DNA of 7,113 nt, from the NCBI GenBank assembly GCA_021798075.1, contig JAJZYO010000097.1, positions 1-7,113 of the forward strand, given 5' to 3'. Positions 1 through 6,703 of the stretch are shown here, in pieces. The notes below the pieces were generated by a model. The model ran no database searches. It was not told where the DNA came from and saw nothing but the letters and a program-made list of their open reading frames with translations. The DNA is from Actinomycetes bacterium. GTDB taxonomy: Bacteria > Actinomycetota > Acidimicrobiia > Acidimicrobiales > Palsa-688. A program made the position numbers and the translations under genes. Each line of letters starts with the position of its first letter. Within the stretch, counting starts at the first letter, position 1.

Positions 1-29
1 CGAGGAGCTGCTCGAAGCTGAGCTCCTCG
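1..29. repeat. Inverted repeat in the xseB 5' coding region
   Basis: CGAGGAGCT at 1-9 and AGCTCCTCG at 21-29 are perfect nine-base arms around an 11-base loop. A second pair (CCCGGGG at 35-41, CCCCGGG at 53-59) lies beside it. Both are within coding sequence for Leu-Glu-rich and Gly-Pro-rich residues, which could explain the first pair by codon choice alone. The first repeat may extend past the window edge. Confidence 0.4.
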
Positions 30-85
30 AGCGGCCCGGGGGCGCCGGCGAGCCCCGGGTCAAACTTCGCGGCGTCGAAGCTCAC
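1..85 (-). CDS. xseB: Exodeoxyribonuclease VII small subunit (partial, 5' end only)
   Basis: This is the start of the small subunit of exonuclease VII, which packs around XseA to form the active nuclease that degrades single-stranded DNA. Only the first 28 codons are present; the gene runs off the left edge. Translation from GTG at 85-83 ends in LEELSFEQLL, which resembles the conserved start of XseB (an L-S-F-E-x-x-L motif beginning a helical hairpin). About 18 residues rich in Gly, Ala and Pro precede it. The GTG overlaps the TGA stop of xseA (GTGA, four bases), a classic coupling arrangement, and a GGAGG at 98-94 lies eight bases upstream. That supports this start over any internal one. 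The identification rests on the motif plus its position directly after xseA; the protein is too incomplete to judge its integrity. Confidence 0.85.
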   Translation of the reverse strand, partial: MSFDAAKFDPGLAGAPGPLEELSFEQLL

Positions 86-1410
86 TCGTCCTGCCTCCCC
101 CATTCGGCCGGCCTGCCCACCACCTGCACGCCGATCACCCCACGTGCCACGCGAAGCTCGAGCAGCTCGCCGGGCCTGACCTCGGCTGGGTCGCGCACGA
201 CCGTGCCGTCGGAGCGCCGGGCCACGGCGAAGCCCCTCTCCACCACGTGCTGAGGCGAAAGCGACCACGCGTGGCGGCGAGCCGCGTCGAGGCGCCGGCG
301 GTCCGCCCCGAGCTGCCCGGCGAACGGGCCTCGCCAGTCGGAAGCAGCGAGCCGGCGCCGGCACGACTCCACCCTCTGGCCGGGGTTCGCCCACGCCAGC
401 CTCTCGGCGCCGCGGCCGAGCCGGGAGCGCGCCCGCTCCAAGCCGGCTGAGAGCGCCCCGCTGACCTCCGCACCCCGGAGCCGCTCGCGGCCGAGCGCAC
501 GGAGCGCCCCAAGGCTCCGGCCAGCGGACTCGAGGAGGCCGGCTAGTTCCTCTTCGAGGGCATGCCTATCGGGGACGACGGCGTGAGCCGCGATCGAGGG
601 TGTCCCGCAGCGCAAGTCGGCCACTTCGTCGCAGAGCGGGCGGTCGCCCTCGTGGCCGATCGCGGAAACGACCGGCACGGGAGCGGCGGCGACCACCCGG
701 CACAGCTCTTCGTCGCTCCACGGCAATAGGGCCGTGGCGTCCCCACCGCCGCGAGCCATCACCACGACGTCGACCTCGGGCCTAGAGGAGACCCTCCCGA
801 GAGCGTCGATGATCGAGAGCGCGGCGCCCGGACCGCTCACGGTCGTCTCCTGGAAAACGAGCGGGTAGCCGGGGAACCGGGCCGCCACCACCGACTCGAT
901 GTCTTGGCGCACCGCTGCTTCGGTGCCACAGACCACGCCGATCGAACGAGGCAGCCGCGGGAGCGGGCGCCTGGGCCTATCGAGCAACCCGTCGGCGGCC
1001 AACCTGGCCCGTGCCTCGGCGATCATCGCAGCCACGGCGCCCTCCCCGACCGGCGTCACTTCTTCGGCCTCGAGCGTCAGTTGGCCCCGGTCGTTGACCC
1101 AGACGAGCGAACCCACGACGAGCACCCTCTCCCCGCCCACGGCTCGGCAGCGACGGGCGTTCCGGGCGGGGCAGACGACCGAAACCTGACAAGTCCTGTC
1201 CCGGAGCACGAAAAACACCCACCCGCCCTGGCTCGTGCGGGGCCGGTAGACCTCCCCTTCGACCGCTACCCGCCCGACGGTCGCCAAAGAGCGGGCGATC
1301 TCCCTGGAGAGCTGGACCAGGCTGAGCCGGCGGGGGGACTGGTCGCGCCGCGCCGGCGCGGCCGGACCTCCGGCACCGGCAGGGCCCGGCTCCCAAAAGG
1401 GCAACGTCAT
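82..1410 (-). CDS. xseA: Exodeoxyribonuclease VII large subunit
   Basis: This is the catalytic subunit of exonuclease VII, a metal-independent nuclease that digests single-stranded DNA from both ends and acts in repair and recombination. The 442-residue length is normal for the family. Residues about 28-120 form the N-terminal OB-fold (LSLVQLSREI, then VAVEGEV), and the nuclease domain follows from about 138. By alignment from memory with the E. coli enzyme, the catalytic positions are D170 (AAVRQDI), R220 (RGGG), H253 and D256 (SAIGHEGD). A coiled-coil region rich in Arg, Leu and Ala spans about 283-385, and the C-terminal conserved segment (VERGFAVAR) starts near 389. The loop after RGGG reads DATALLPWSDE, less typical than the usual S-x-E-D-L. 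The start is uncertain: ATG at 1410 has no clear ribosome binding site, but no in-frame start lies between it and the menC stop. The gene overlaps xseB by four bases. Confidence 0.95.
   Translation of the reverse strand: MTLPFWEPGPAGAGGPAAPARRDQSPRRLSLVQLSREIARSLATVGRVAVEGEVYRPRTSQGGWVFFVLRDRTCQVSVVCPARNARRCRAVGGERVLVVGSLVWVNDRGQLTLEAEEVTPVGEGAVAAMIAEARARLAADGLLDRPRRPLPRLPRSIGVVCGTEAAVRQDIESVVAARFPGYPLVFQETTVSGPGAALSIIDALGRVSSRPEVDVVVMARGGGDATALLPWSDEELCRVVAAAPVPVVSAIGHEGDRPLCDEVADLRCGTPSIAAHAVVPDRHALEEELAGLLESAGRSLGALRALGRERLRGAEVSGALSAGLERARSRLGRGAERLAWANPGQRVESCRRRLAASDWRGPFAGQLGADRRRLDAARRHAWSLSPQHVVERGFAVARRSDGTVVRDPAEVRPGELLELRVARGVIGVQVVGRPAEWGRQDE
94..98 (-). promoter_or_regulatory. 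Ribosome binding site for xseB, inside the 3' end of xseA
   Basis: GGAGG on the minus strand lies eight bases before the GTG start of xseB and within the last codons of xseA. It decides the GTG start at 85 and suggests that the two subunits are translated in a coupled way. Confidence 0.7.
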
Positions 1411-1458
1411 CGCATGGCAACGTAGCGCGGCGGCGTGACCATGGCGGCCAGGGGGGTA

Positions 1459-1488
1459 CGGGGCCGGTCGGCCCGGAGCCCGGCCCCG
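1459..1488 (-). repeat. G+C-rich inverted repeat just after menC
   Basis: Nine-base perfect arms (CGGGGCCGG at 1459-1467 and CCGGCCCCG at 1480-1488) flank a 12-base loop. The repeat begins three bases after the menC stop codon in the 81-base gap before xseA. There is no T-tract on either strand, so it is not a standard intrinsic terminator. It could stabilise the menC 3' end or reduce transcription into xseA. Such arms also arise easily by chance at this base composition. Confidence 0.35.
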
Positions 1489-1491
1489 GCT

Positions 1492-2658
1492 TCATCCCGC
1501 CCGGAAGAAGCGCCGCCAGCAGGCAGCCCGGTCGATCGCGCCCCGGTCCACCTCTACCCCGCTGCCGGCACCGGTGGGCACCGCGATCGTCCCGTCAGCC
1601 TGCAACGTGAGGGGGCCGGCGAGGTCCTCCACGAAGAACCTGCCCGTCGCCGACAGGTCCCCCGGCAGGTTGAAGCCAGCCAATGAGCCCAGCGCGACGT
1701 TGGCTGCCCGGGCCACGCCGGTCTCGACCATCCCACCGAGCCGGAGCGCCACTTCCCGGCGGGCGCACAGGTCGTGCACCCGTACGGCCCCCAGGTAGCC
1801 CCCGAGGCGCCCCGCTTTGACGTTGACCACCGAGCAGGCTCCGAGCCGGAGAGCGGCCTCCACGAGGCCATGGCTACCGAGCGCCTCGTCCAAGCAGACC
1901 GGAGTTCTTATGAGGCGCGCCAGCCGGGCGTGGCCCACCAGGTCGTCCTCACCCAGGGGTTGCTCGATGCAGGCCAGGCCGAGGCCGTCGAGGCCGGACA
2001 GCTGGGAGGCCGCCTCCTCCAGCGAGAGCCCCTCGTAGGCCCCGTTCGCGTCGGCAGCGAGGACGACCTCCGGCCAGCGCTCGCGCACCGCCCCCAAGGC
2101 AACATGCGGTGGGGGCCCGAGGGCGGGAGAGATCTTCAGCTTGACCGAACGGTAGCCCTGGACAACATAGCGCTCGACCTCGTCGAGGAGCTGTCCCAGG
2201 TGGCCGGCCAAGCCGACCGTCACCCCGGCGGGAACGGCCGGGACCGGCGGGAGGGCGAGCTCGCTGGCCCGCGCCAGGTAGGAGGCCATGGAGACGCCCT
2301 CGGCCCGGAGCTCCGCATCGATCACCGCCGCCTCGAAGGCCGTCTTCGCCATCGGGTGGCCCTTCACGTGAGAAAGCGCCCCAGCCACCTCGCGGGCGCT
2401 CGAGAGCTTCGCCCCGAGCAGCACCGGCACGAGGAACCGCTCGGAGACCCGCGCCGCCTCCTCGGTGTACTCGCTGCTGTAGCTCGGCGCGGGGAGCGCC
2501 GGGCATTCGCCCCACCCCTCGGCCTCGCCGGCGGGCCCACGCAGCACGGCCCTCACGAGCAGGCTGTCGCGGTGGGAAAAGGAGCCAGCCCCGCTCGCCC
2601 ATGCCTCCGCGAGCGGCAAGCGGACGCGCACGAGCTCGAAGCCCTCCGCGGTGGCCAT
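1492..2658 (-). CDS. menC: o-Succinylbenzoate synthase (MenC type 2), or N-succinylamino acid racemase
   Basis: This enolase-superfamily enzyme dehydrates SHCHC to o-succinylbenzoate, a cytosolic step of menaquinone synthesis. Close relatives are N-succinylamino acid racemases, and several family members do both, so sequence alone cannot separate the roles. The 388-residue length fits. The N-terminal capping domain (about 1-130) includes WGECPALPAPSYSSE. The barrel carries the full catalytic set: K173 and K175 (VKLKI), metal ligands D203 (AADAN), E232 (IEQPL) and D257 (CLDEAL), and K281 (VNVKAGRLGG). The GGMVETG segment at 308-314 is characteristic of this MenC/NSAR branch. No catalytic residue is missing, so the enzyme should be active. 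ATG at 2658 lies 17 bases after the rpiB stop; no strong ribosome binding site is visible, so translation may depend on coupling. No other men gene is in the window. xseA follows in the same reading frame. Confidence 0.9.
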   Translation of the reverse strand: MATAEGFELVRVRLPLAEAWASGAGSFSHRDSLLVRAVLRGPAGEAEGWGECPALPAPSYSSEYTEEAARVSERFLVPVLLGAKLSSAREVAGALSHVKGHPMAKTAFEAAVIDAELRAEGVSMASYLARASELALPPVPAVPAGVTVGLAGHLGQLLDEVERYVVQGYRSVKLKISPALGPPPHVALGAVRERWPEVVLAADANGAYEGLSLEEAASQLSGLDGLGLACIEQPLGEDDLVGHARLARLIRTPVCLDEALGSHGLVEAALRLGACSVVNVKAGRLGGYLGAVRVHDLCARREVALRLGGMVETGVARAANVALGSLAGFNLPGDLSATGRFFVEDLAGPLTLQADGTIAVPTGAGSGVEVDRGAIDRAACWRRFFRAG

Positions 2659-2675
2659 GGGCTAGGGCCAGCCGT

Positions 2676-3140
2676 TCAGGTCGCGCTGACGCCGGCGCAC
2701 TCCTCGGCTTCTATGGCGAGAAGTTCGTCGAGGCGCGCCTGGTGCCGGCCACCCTCGAAGGCAGTGGCGAGGAAAGTGTCCACGATGTCGAAGGCCAGTT
2801 CCGGGGCCAAGATGCGAGCACCCAGGGCCAAGACGTTGGCGTTGTTGTGGAGCCGCGCGAAGCGCGCCGTGTACTCGTCGTGGCAAAGCGCCGCCCTGGC
2901 GCCGTGGACCTTGTTCGCGGCCATCTGCTCACCCTGGCCCGAACCACCGATGACTATGCCGAAGTCTGCTACCCCCTTTACAACCTGGCGGGCGCAGGCG
3001 GCGCAATAAGGCGGGTAGTCGACGGGTTCGGTGTCGTAGGAACCGAGGTCGTCAACTTTGTGGCCCTGTTCGTCCAGGTGCGCCGCCACGAGGACCTTCA
3101 GCTGGTACCCGGCGTGGTCGTTGGCTACGGCGACTCTCAT
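2676..3140 (-). CDS. rpiB: Ribose-5-phosphate isomerase B
   Basis: This enzyme interconverts ribose 5-phosphate and ribulose 5-phosphate in the non-oxidative pentose phosphate pathway (LacAB/RpiB family, cytosolic). From ATG at 3140 it has 154 residues, a normal length. The start gives MRVAVANDHAGY, the usual RpiB N-terminus with D8 and H9. An upstream GTG at 3179 is open in frame, but it would add 13 unrelated residues and overlap the dehydrogenase gene, so it was not used. The loop GGSGQGEQMAANK (65-77) resembles the mycobacterial form: the catalytic Cys of the E. coli enzyme is absent, and E71 lies where the mycobacterial enzyme uses Glu as base. HNN at 98-100 and GGRH at 130-133 are the expected substrate-binding segments. 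It starts ten bases after the GDH stop, with only a weak purine-rich stretch as ribosome binding site. Confidence 0.95.
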   Translation of the reverse strand: MRVAVANDHAGYQLKVLVAAHLDEQGHKVDDLGSYDTEPVDYPPYCAACARQVVKGVADFGIVIGGSGQGEQMAANKVHGARAALCHDEYTARFARLHNNANVLALGARILAPELAFDIVDTFLATAFEGGRHQARLDELLAIEAEECAGVSAT

Positions 3141-3150
3141 CCCGATCTTT

Positions 3151-6100
3151 CTAATCGCTCGGCCGGCCCGGTACACCACCGACGGGCGTAGCGGTCCCCT
3201 CCAGGGCGGCTCTCACGGCACGCAGAGTGATGCTCGCCAAGGACAGGTTGGGTGCCGGCGCCTTGCGTAGCTCCCCGATGAGACCGAGCAAGCTGGTCGT
3301 GGCCTCCCGGCGGTCGGCCAACCAGGCGAAGACGGCGTCTTTCCTCGGCCGGCCCGGGTGACTGGCCAGGGCTGCTCGCGCCGCCCAGGCCCTCATGTCG
3401 GCCAAGTCCTCGGAGAGGACGTGCAGCTGCCAGCGCTCCCAGCGGTCGGCAGGGTGCCACCCGGCGAGCATCTCGGCCACCTGCTCGAGGCCCAGGCCCT
3501 CCACCACCAGCTCGTAAGCCTCGACTGCCACCTCGAAACCGCTATCCGTCGCCCTGGCTGCGTCCCCTAGTTCTCCTGCAACCGCAGCTGCCAAGGCCAG
3601 ACCAGCGCGAGAGGCGAGGCCGGCGGGGACGCCCAATTGGACGAGGGCACCAACTTCGGCTGCGCCATCGCCCAGTGCACCCGGCCCAAACCGAGTGGTC
3701 TTCGCCTCCGCCCCGCCGGCTTCGTCGGCGGCGGCCACCTCGGCTCGGGCCGCCCAGGCACGGACTCCCTCCACCAGCATTCTGTCCCTCTCGATCAGCT
3801 TGCCGAGCGTCTCGGGGAGACCTCGCCTCAGGTACCAGCGGGCCAAACGGTCCACGGCGCGGGTCAACACGGCGCGCACCTGGAGCTCGGCGTCCAGCGA
3901 AATGGACCAGGTGAGCTCGTCGGCCTCGAGGTAGAGGTCCCCGAGCCCGAGCACCTCGCGCGCCGCCCAATAGGCCGCCGCGGCCCTCCAGGGCGGGCAC
4001 CCGTTTTCGCGGGACACTTCGTGCGCCCACAGCCCGCCCATGCGGGCAAGCACCTCGTTGGCCAGCTGGGATGCAACTATCTCACGGAAGAGCGGGTGTG
4101 AGGGGACCAATCCGGCCACCATTTCGCCAACCGGCGGGGGGAAGTACGAGATCGCCAGCGGCAACAGGCACGGGTCTCTCGGCAGGGGCGAGGCGCCGAT
4201 GCTGCGCGCCAGTTCGCTGCGAGCAAGGGCGAGCACGACGGCCAGCTCTGGGCGGGAGAGGCCGGCGCCGGCAGAGCGTCGGCGGGCCAGTTCCTCCGGG
4301 CCCGGGAGAAACTCGACCTCGGGGTCGAGCAAGTCCTCGGCCGCAAGGTCCGCTCCGAGCGCCTCGTAAGCGGAAAGCTCCGTACCGCTCGTGGCCGACG
4401 CTCGGTCGAGGGCCACGATGCTCTGCTCGACCGTCGCCAGGACGGCCTCGACAGCCCCGGGTTCAGCTTCGGCCAGCACCTTGTCGCGTTGGCCCTCCGG
4501 CAAAACTCCTCTTGCTTCGGCCAGGTCGAGGAGGATCTTCGAGTTGACCTCGCGGTCCGACATCACGACGCCGGCGGCGTTGTCGACGAAGTCGGTGTTG
4601 ACACGCCCGCCGCGCCGGGCATAGCCGGCTCGCGCCCGCTGGGTCATGGCGAGGTTGGCACCTTCGGCGACTACCCGGGCGCGCAGGTCGGCCGACGCTA
4701 TGCGGATCTCGTCGTTGGTGGCGTCGTCGACCTCGACGTCGCTCTCGTCAGAGGCCTTTACAAACGTGCCCACCCCGCCGAAGTACACGAGGTCAACCGG
4801 GGCCTTCAGCACCACCTTGGCGACCTCCGGCGGCGTGAGCGGGCCCGGTCTCGTCCCGAGGGCCACGGCTGCCTCCGGCGCTAGCTCCACCACCTTGTCC
4901 TGGCGGGAGTAGATACCGGCGCCGGGGGAGGCAGCCGAGAGGTCGTAATCGGCCCAGGACGAGTGCGGGAGCCCGCTCAGACGGACGCGTTGAGCAAACG
5001 AGGCCTCAGCGTCCGGCGCGGGGTCCACAAAAACGTGCCTGTGGTCGAAGGCCGCAACCAACCTGAGGGCCGGGCTCTGCAACATTCCGTTGCCGAAGAC
5101 GTCACCGGACATGTCGCCGACGCCGACCACGCGAAGCGGGTCGCGCTGGGCGTCCATGCCGAGCGCCCGGAAGTGCCGCCTCACCGCCAGCCATGTGCCC
5201 TTCGCGGTTATGCCGAGCGCTTTGTGGTCGTACCCGTTGCTCCCGCCCGAAGCGAAGGCGTCGCCGAGCCAGTACCCGCGCTCGGCGCTGATCGAGTTGG
5301 CCAAGTCCGAGAAGTTGGCCGTGCCCTTGTCCGGCGCCACGACGAGGTACGGGTCGGCCCCGTCGCGGCACACCACCCCCTCGGGCCGGCGCACCTCGCC
5401 ACCGACCACGTTGTCGGTCACTTCGAGCAGCGCAGTCACAAAGCGCCGGTATGCCTCGCGGCCCTCGTCCTCGGCGCTCAGGCCGTTCTCGGCCGGCCCA
5501 TTGGCCCGGTGCAGCGAGAAGCCGCCTTTGGCACCGGTCGGGATTATGAGCGAGTTTTTCTTCACTTGCGCCCGCGCCAGGTCGAGGACTTCCGTGCGCA
5601 GTTCGTCGTGACGGTCGCTCCAGCGGATCCCGCCCCGCGCCACGGGGCCGAAGCGGAGGTGGATGCCCTCGAAGCCGGGCGACCACACGAACACCTCTGC
5701 GAAAGGCTTCGGCCGCGGTAGGAACTCCAAGCTGGTGCTCGCGAACTTGAGCGCCACCTCGTCTCGTCCAAGCGACCAGTTGCTCCGGGTCGTGGCGAGG
5801 ACCATCGACAGCAGTTCCTGGAGCGCTTCGAAGTGGGCGAGGTCGGGCACCTGGCCCAGCGCGGAGCGGGCTTCCGCCTCGGCCGGCCCGAAGGCCTCAC
5901 CGGGGCTTCCGGCGCTATTCGGGTCAGGCGAGCACAGGAGCACATGGAACAGCCGGACTATGGTTGCGGCGACCTGGGGGTACTCGACCAGGCCCTCGAC
6001 CATGGCCGCCAGCCTCTCCTTGGCGCGGGGGCCGCCCGCTGTACGGCGGTAGGCAAGGTAGGTGCCCAGCAGGTTGACCTCCCTCCAGTCGAGGCCGGCA

Positions 6101-6693
6101 CCAACCACCAGGCGGTTGAGGGGGGTCTCCTCCGCTTCGCCGGCAAGCACCGCCTGCAAGGCGCGCACCAGCCGCGCTTCTGCCCCTCGAGCGTAGAAGG
6201 CGGGCCCAAGGACGCTGGTCACCACGCGGAGGCCGATGTCGTCCACGTAGAGCGAGGAGCCGCCTGGACCGAGGCCGCCGAACCGCCACGGCACCGCCTC
6301 GACGACGGCCAGGCCAAAGCTTTCGAGCGCCGGTACGAGGGACGACAGTTCGAGCAAACTGGCGCCGACGCGGCGGAGCCGGAAGTCACTGCCCGCCCCG
6401 CCAGGCGAGGCCACCACCTCGAACTGCCCACTGGCACCACTACGCGAGGCGCGCACCTCGGAGCGCCCACCTACCCCGCCTGCGAGGACCGACATCAAGA
6501 GCCAGTCGCGCGCGGCTTCTTCGGGGCTCGTCGCTTCCGGGTAACCGGGGGGGACCGAGTGGAGGAACTTTCCCAACTGGCCCAGCGCACCACCGGCGTC
6601 CGGCTCGGCTGCTCCAGGGCTCGTGCCTACGGCCCACTCTTGCAACTGCGCGCCAACGCTCGCTGCCCACTGCTGCCCGAGCTCGACGGCCAT
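3151..6693 (-). CDS. NAD-specific glutamate dehydrogenase, compact form of the 180-kDa class
   Basis: This enzyme oxidatively deaminates glutamate to 2-oxoglutarate and ammonium with NAD, usually for glutamate catabolism. From ATG at 6693 it has 1180 residues, against about 1600 for well-known class members in streptomycetes and mycobacteria. The dehydrogenase core is complete: FGPVARGGIRWSD (348-360), PTGAKGGF (385-392, substrate Lys K389), APDKGTANFSD (453-463, likely catalytic D455), GGSNGYDHK (483-491), a nucleotide-binding GVGDMSGDVFGNGM (524-537), GGVGTFVKAS (639-648), EGANL (677-681) and NTDFVDNAAG (699-708). A helical C-terminal domain from SRPELAV (813-819) reaches the end. The missing length is N-terminal: a short helical segment (FLHSVPPGY, about 43-51) is soon followed by what looks like the last ACT-like unit (LVPALESFGLAVVE, 119-132). 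An alternative start at 6831 only reads through the preceding ORF in another frame and was rejected. The ribosome binding site is weak. Confidence 0.9.
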   Translation of the reverse strand: MAVELGQQWAASVGAQLQEWAVGTSPGAAEPDAGGALGQLGKFLHSVPPGYPEATSPEEAARDWLLMSVLAGGVGGRSEVRASRSGASGQFEVVASPGGAGSDFRLRRVGASLLELSSLVPALESFGLAVVEAVPWRFGGLGPGGSSLYVDDIGLRVVTSVLGPAFYARGAEARLVRALQAVLAGEAEETPLNRLVVGAGLDWREVNLLGTYLAYRRTAGGPRAKERLAAMVEGLVEYPQVAATIVRLFHVLLCSPDPNSAGSPGEAFGPAEAEARSALGQVPDLAHFEALQELLSMVLATTRSNWSLGRDEVALKFASTSLEFLPRPKPFAEVFVWSPGFEGIHLRFGPVARGGIRWSDRHDELRTEVLDLARAQVKKNSLIIPTGAKGGFSLHRANGPAENGLSAEDEGREAYRRFVTALLEVTDNVVGGEVRRPEGVVCRDGADPYLVVAPDKGTANFSDLANSISAERGYWLGDAFASGGSNGYDHKALGITAKGTWLAVRRHFRALGMDAQRDPLRVVGVGDMSGDVFGNGMLQSPALRLVAAFDHRHVFVDPAPDAEASFAQRVRLSGLPHSSWADYDLSAASPGAGIYSRQDKVVELAPEAAVALGTRPGPLTPPEVAKVVLKAPVDLVYFGGVGTFVKASDESDVEVDDATNDEIRIASADLRARVVAEGANLAMTQRARAGYARRGGRVNTDFVDNAAGVVMSDREVNSKILLDLAEARGVLPEGQRDKVLAEAEPGAVEAVLATVEQSIVALDRASATSGTELSAYEALGADLAAEDLLDPEVEFLPGPEELARRRSAGAGLSRPELAVVLALARSELARSIGASPLPRDPCLLPLAISYFPPPVGEMVAGLVPSHPLFREIVASQLANEVLARMGGLWAHEVSRENGCPPWRAAAAYWAAREVLGLGDLYLEADELTWSISLDAELQVRAVLTRAVDRLARWYLRRGLPETLGKLIERDRMLVEGVRAWAARAEVAAADEAGGAEAKTTRFGPGALGDGAAEVGALVQLGVPAGLASRAGLALAAAVAGELGDAARATDSGFEVAVEAYELVVEGLGLEQVAEMLAGWHPADRWERWQLHVLSEDLADMRAWAARAALASHPGRPRKDAVFAWLADRREATTSLLGLIGELRKAPAPNLSLASITLRAVRAALEGTATPVGGVPGRPSD

Positions 6694-6703
6694 ACCCCGA
6701 AAC

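Noticed and set aside
1459..1488. Intrinsic terminator after menC
   Set aside because: There is a stem but no T-tract on either strand, and the loop is 12 bases; only an inverted repeat of unknown role can be supported.
1949..2602. Minus-strand open frame (217 codons) overlapping menC in another frame
   Set aside because: The translation is Gly/Arg-rich low-complexity sequence, while the menC frame carries all catalytic residues.
1774..3009. Long plus-strand open frame (411 codons) opposite menC and rpiB
   Set aside because: It lies antisense to two genes with complete family motifs, has no recognisable domain, and is typical of the stop-poor antisense frames in very G+C-rich DNA.
3141..3179. 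Start of rpiB at GTG 3179
   Set aside because: It would add 13 residues before the canonical MRVAVANDHAGY start and overlap the dehydrogenase gene by 29 bases.
4963..5721. Plus-strand open frame (252 codons) opposite the glutamate dehydrogenase core
   Set aside because: It is antisense to the most conserved part of the dehydrogenase and its low-complexity His/Arg/Pro-rich translation resembles no family.
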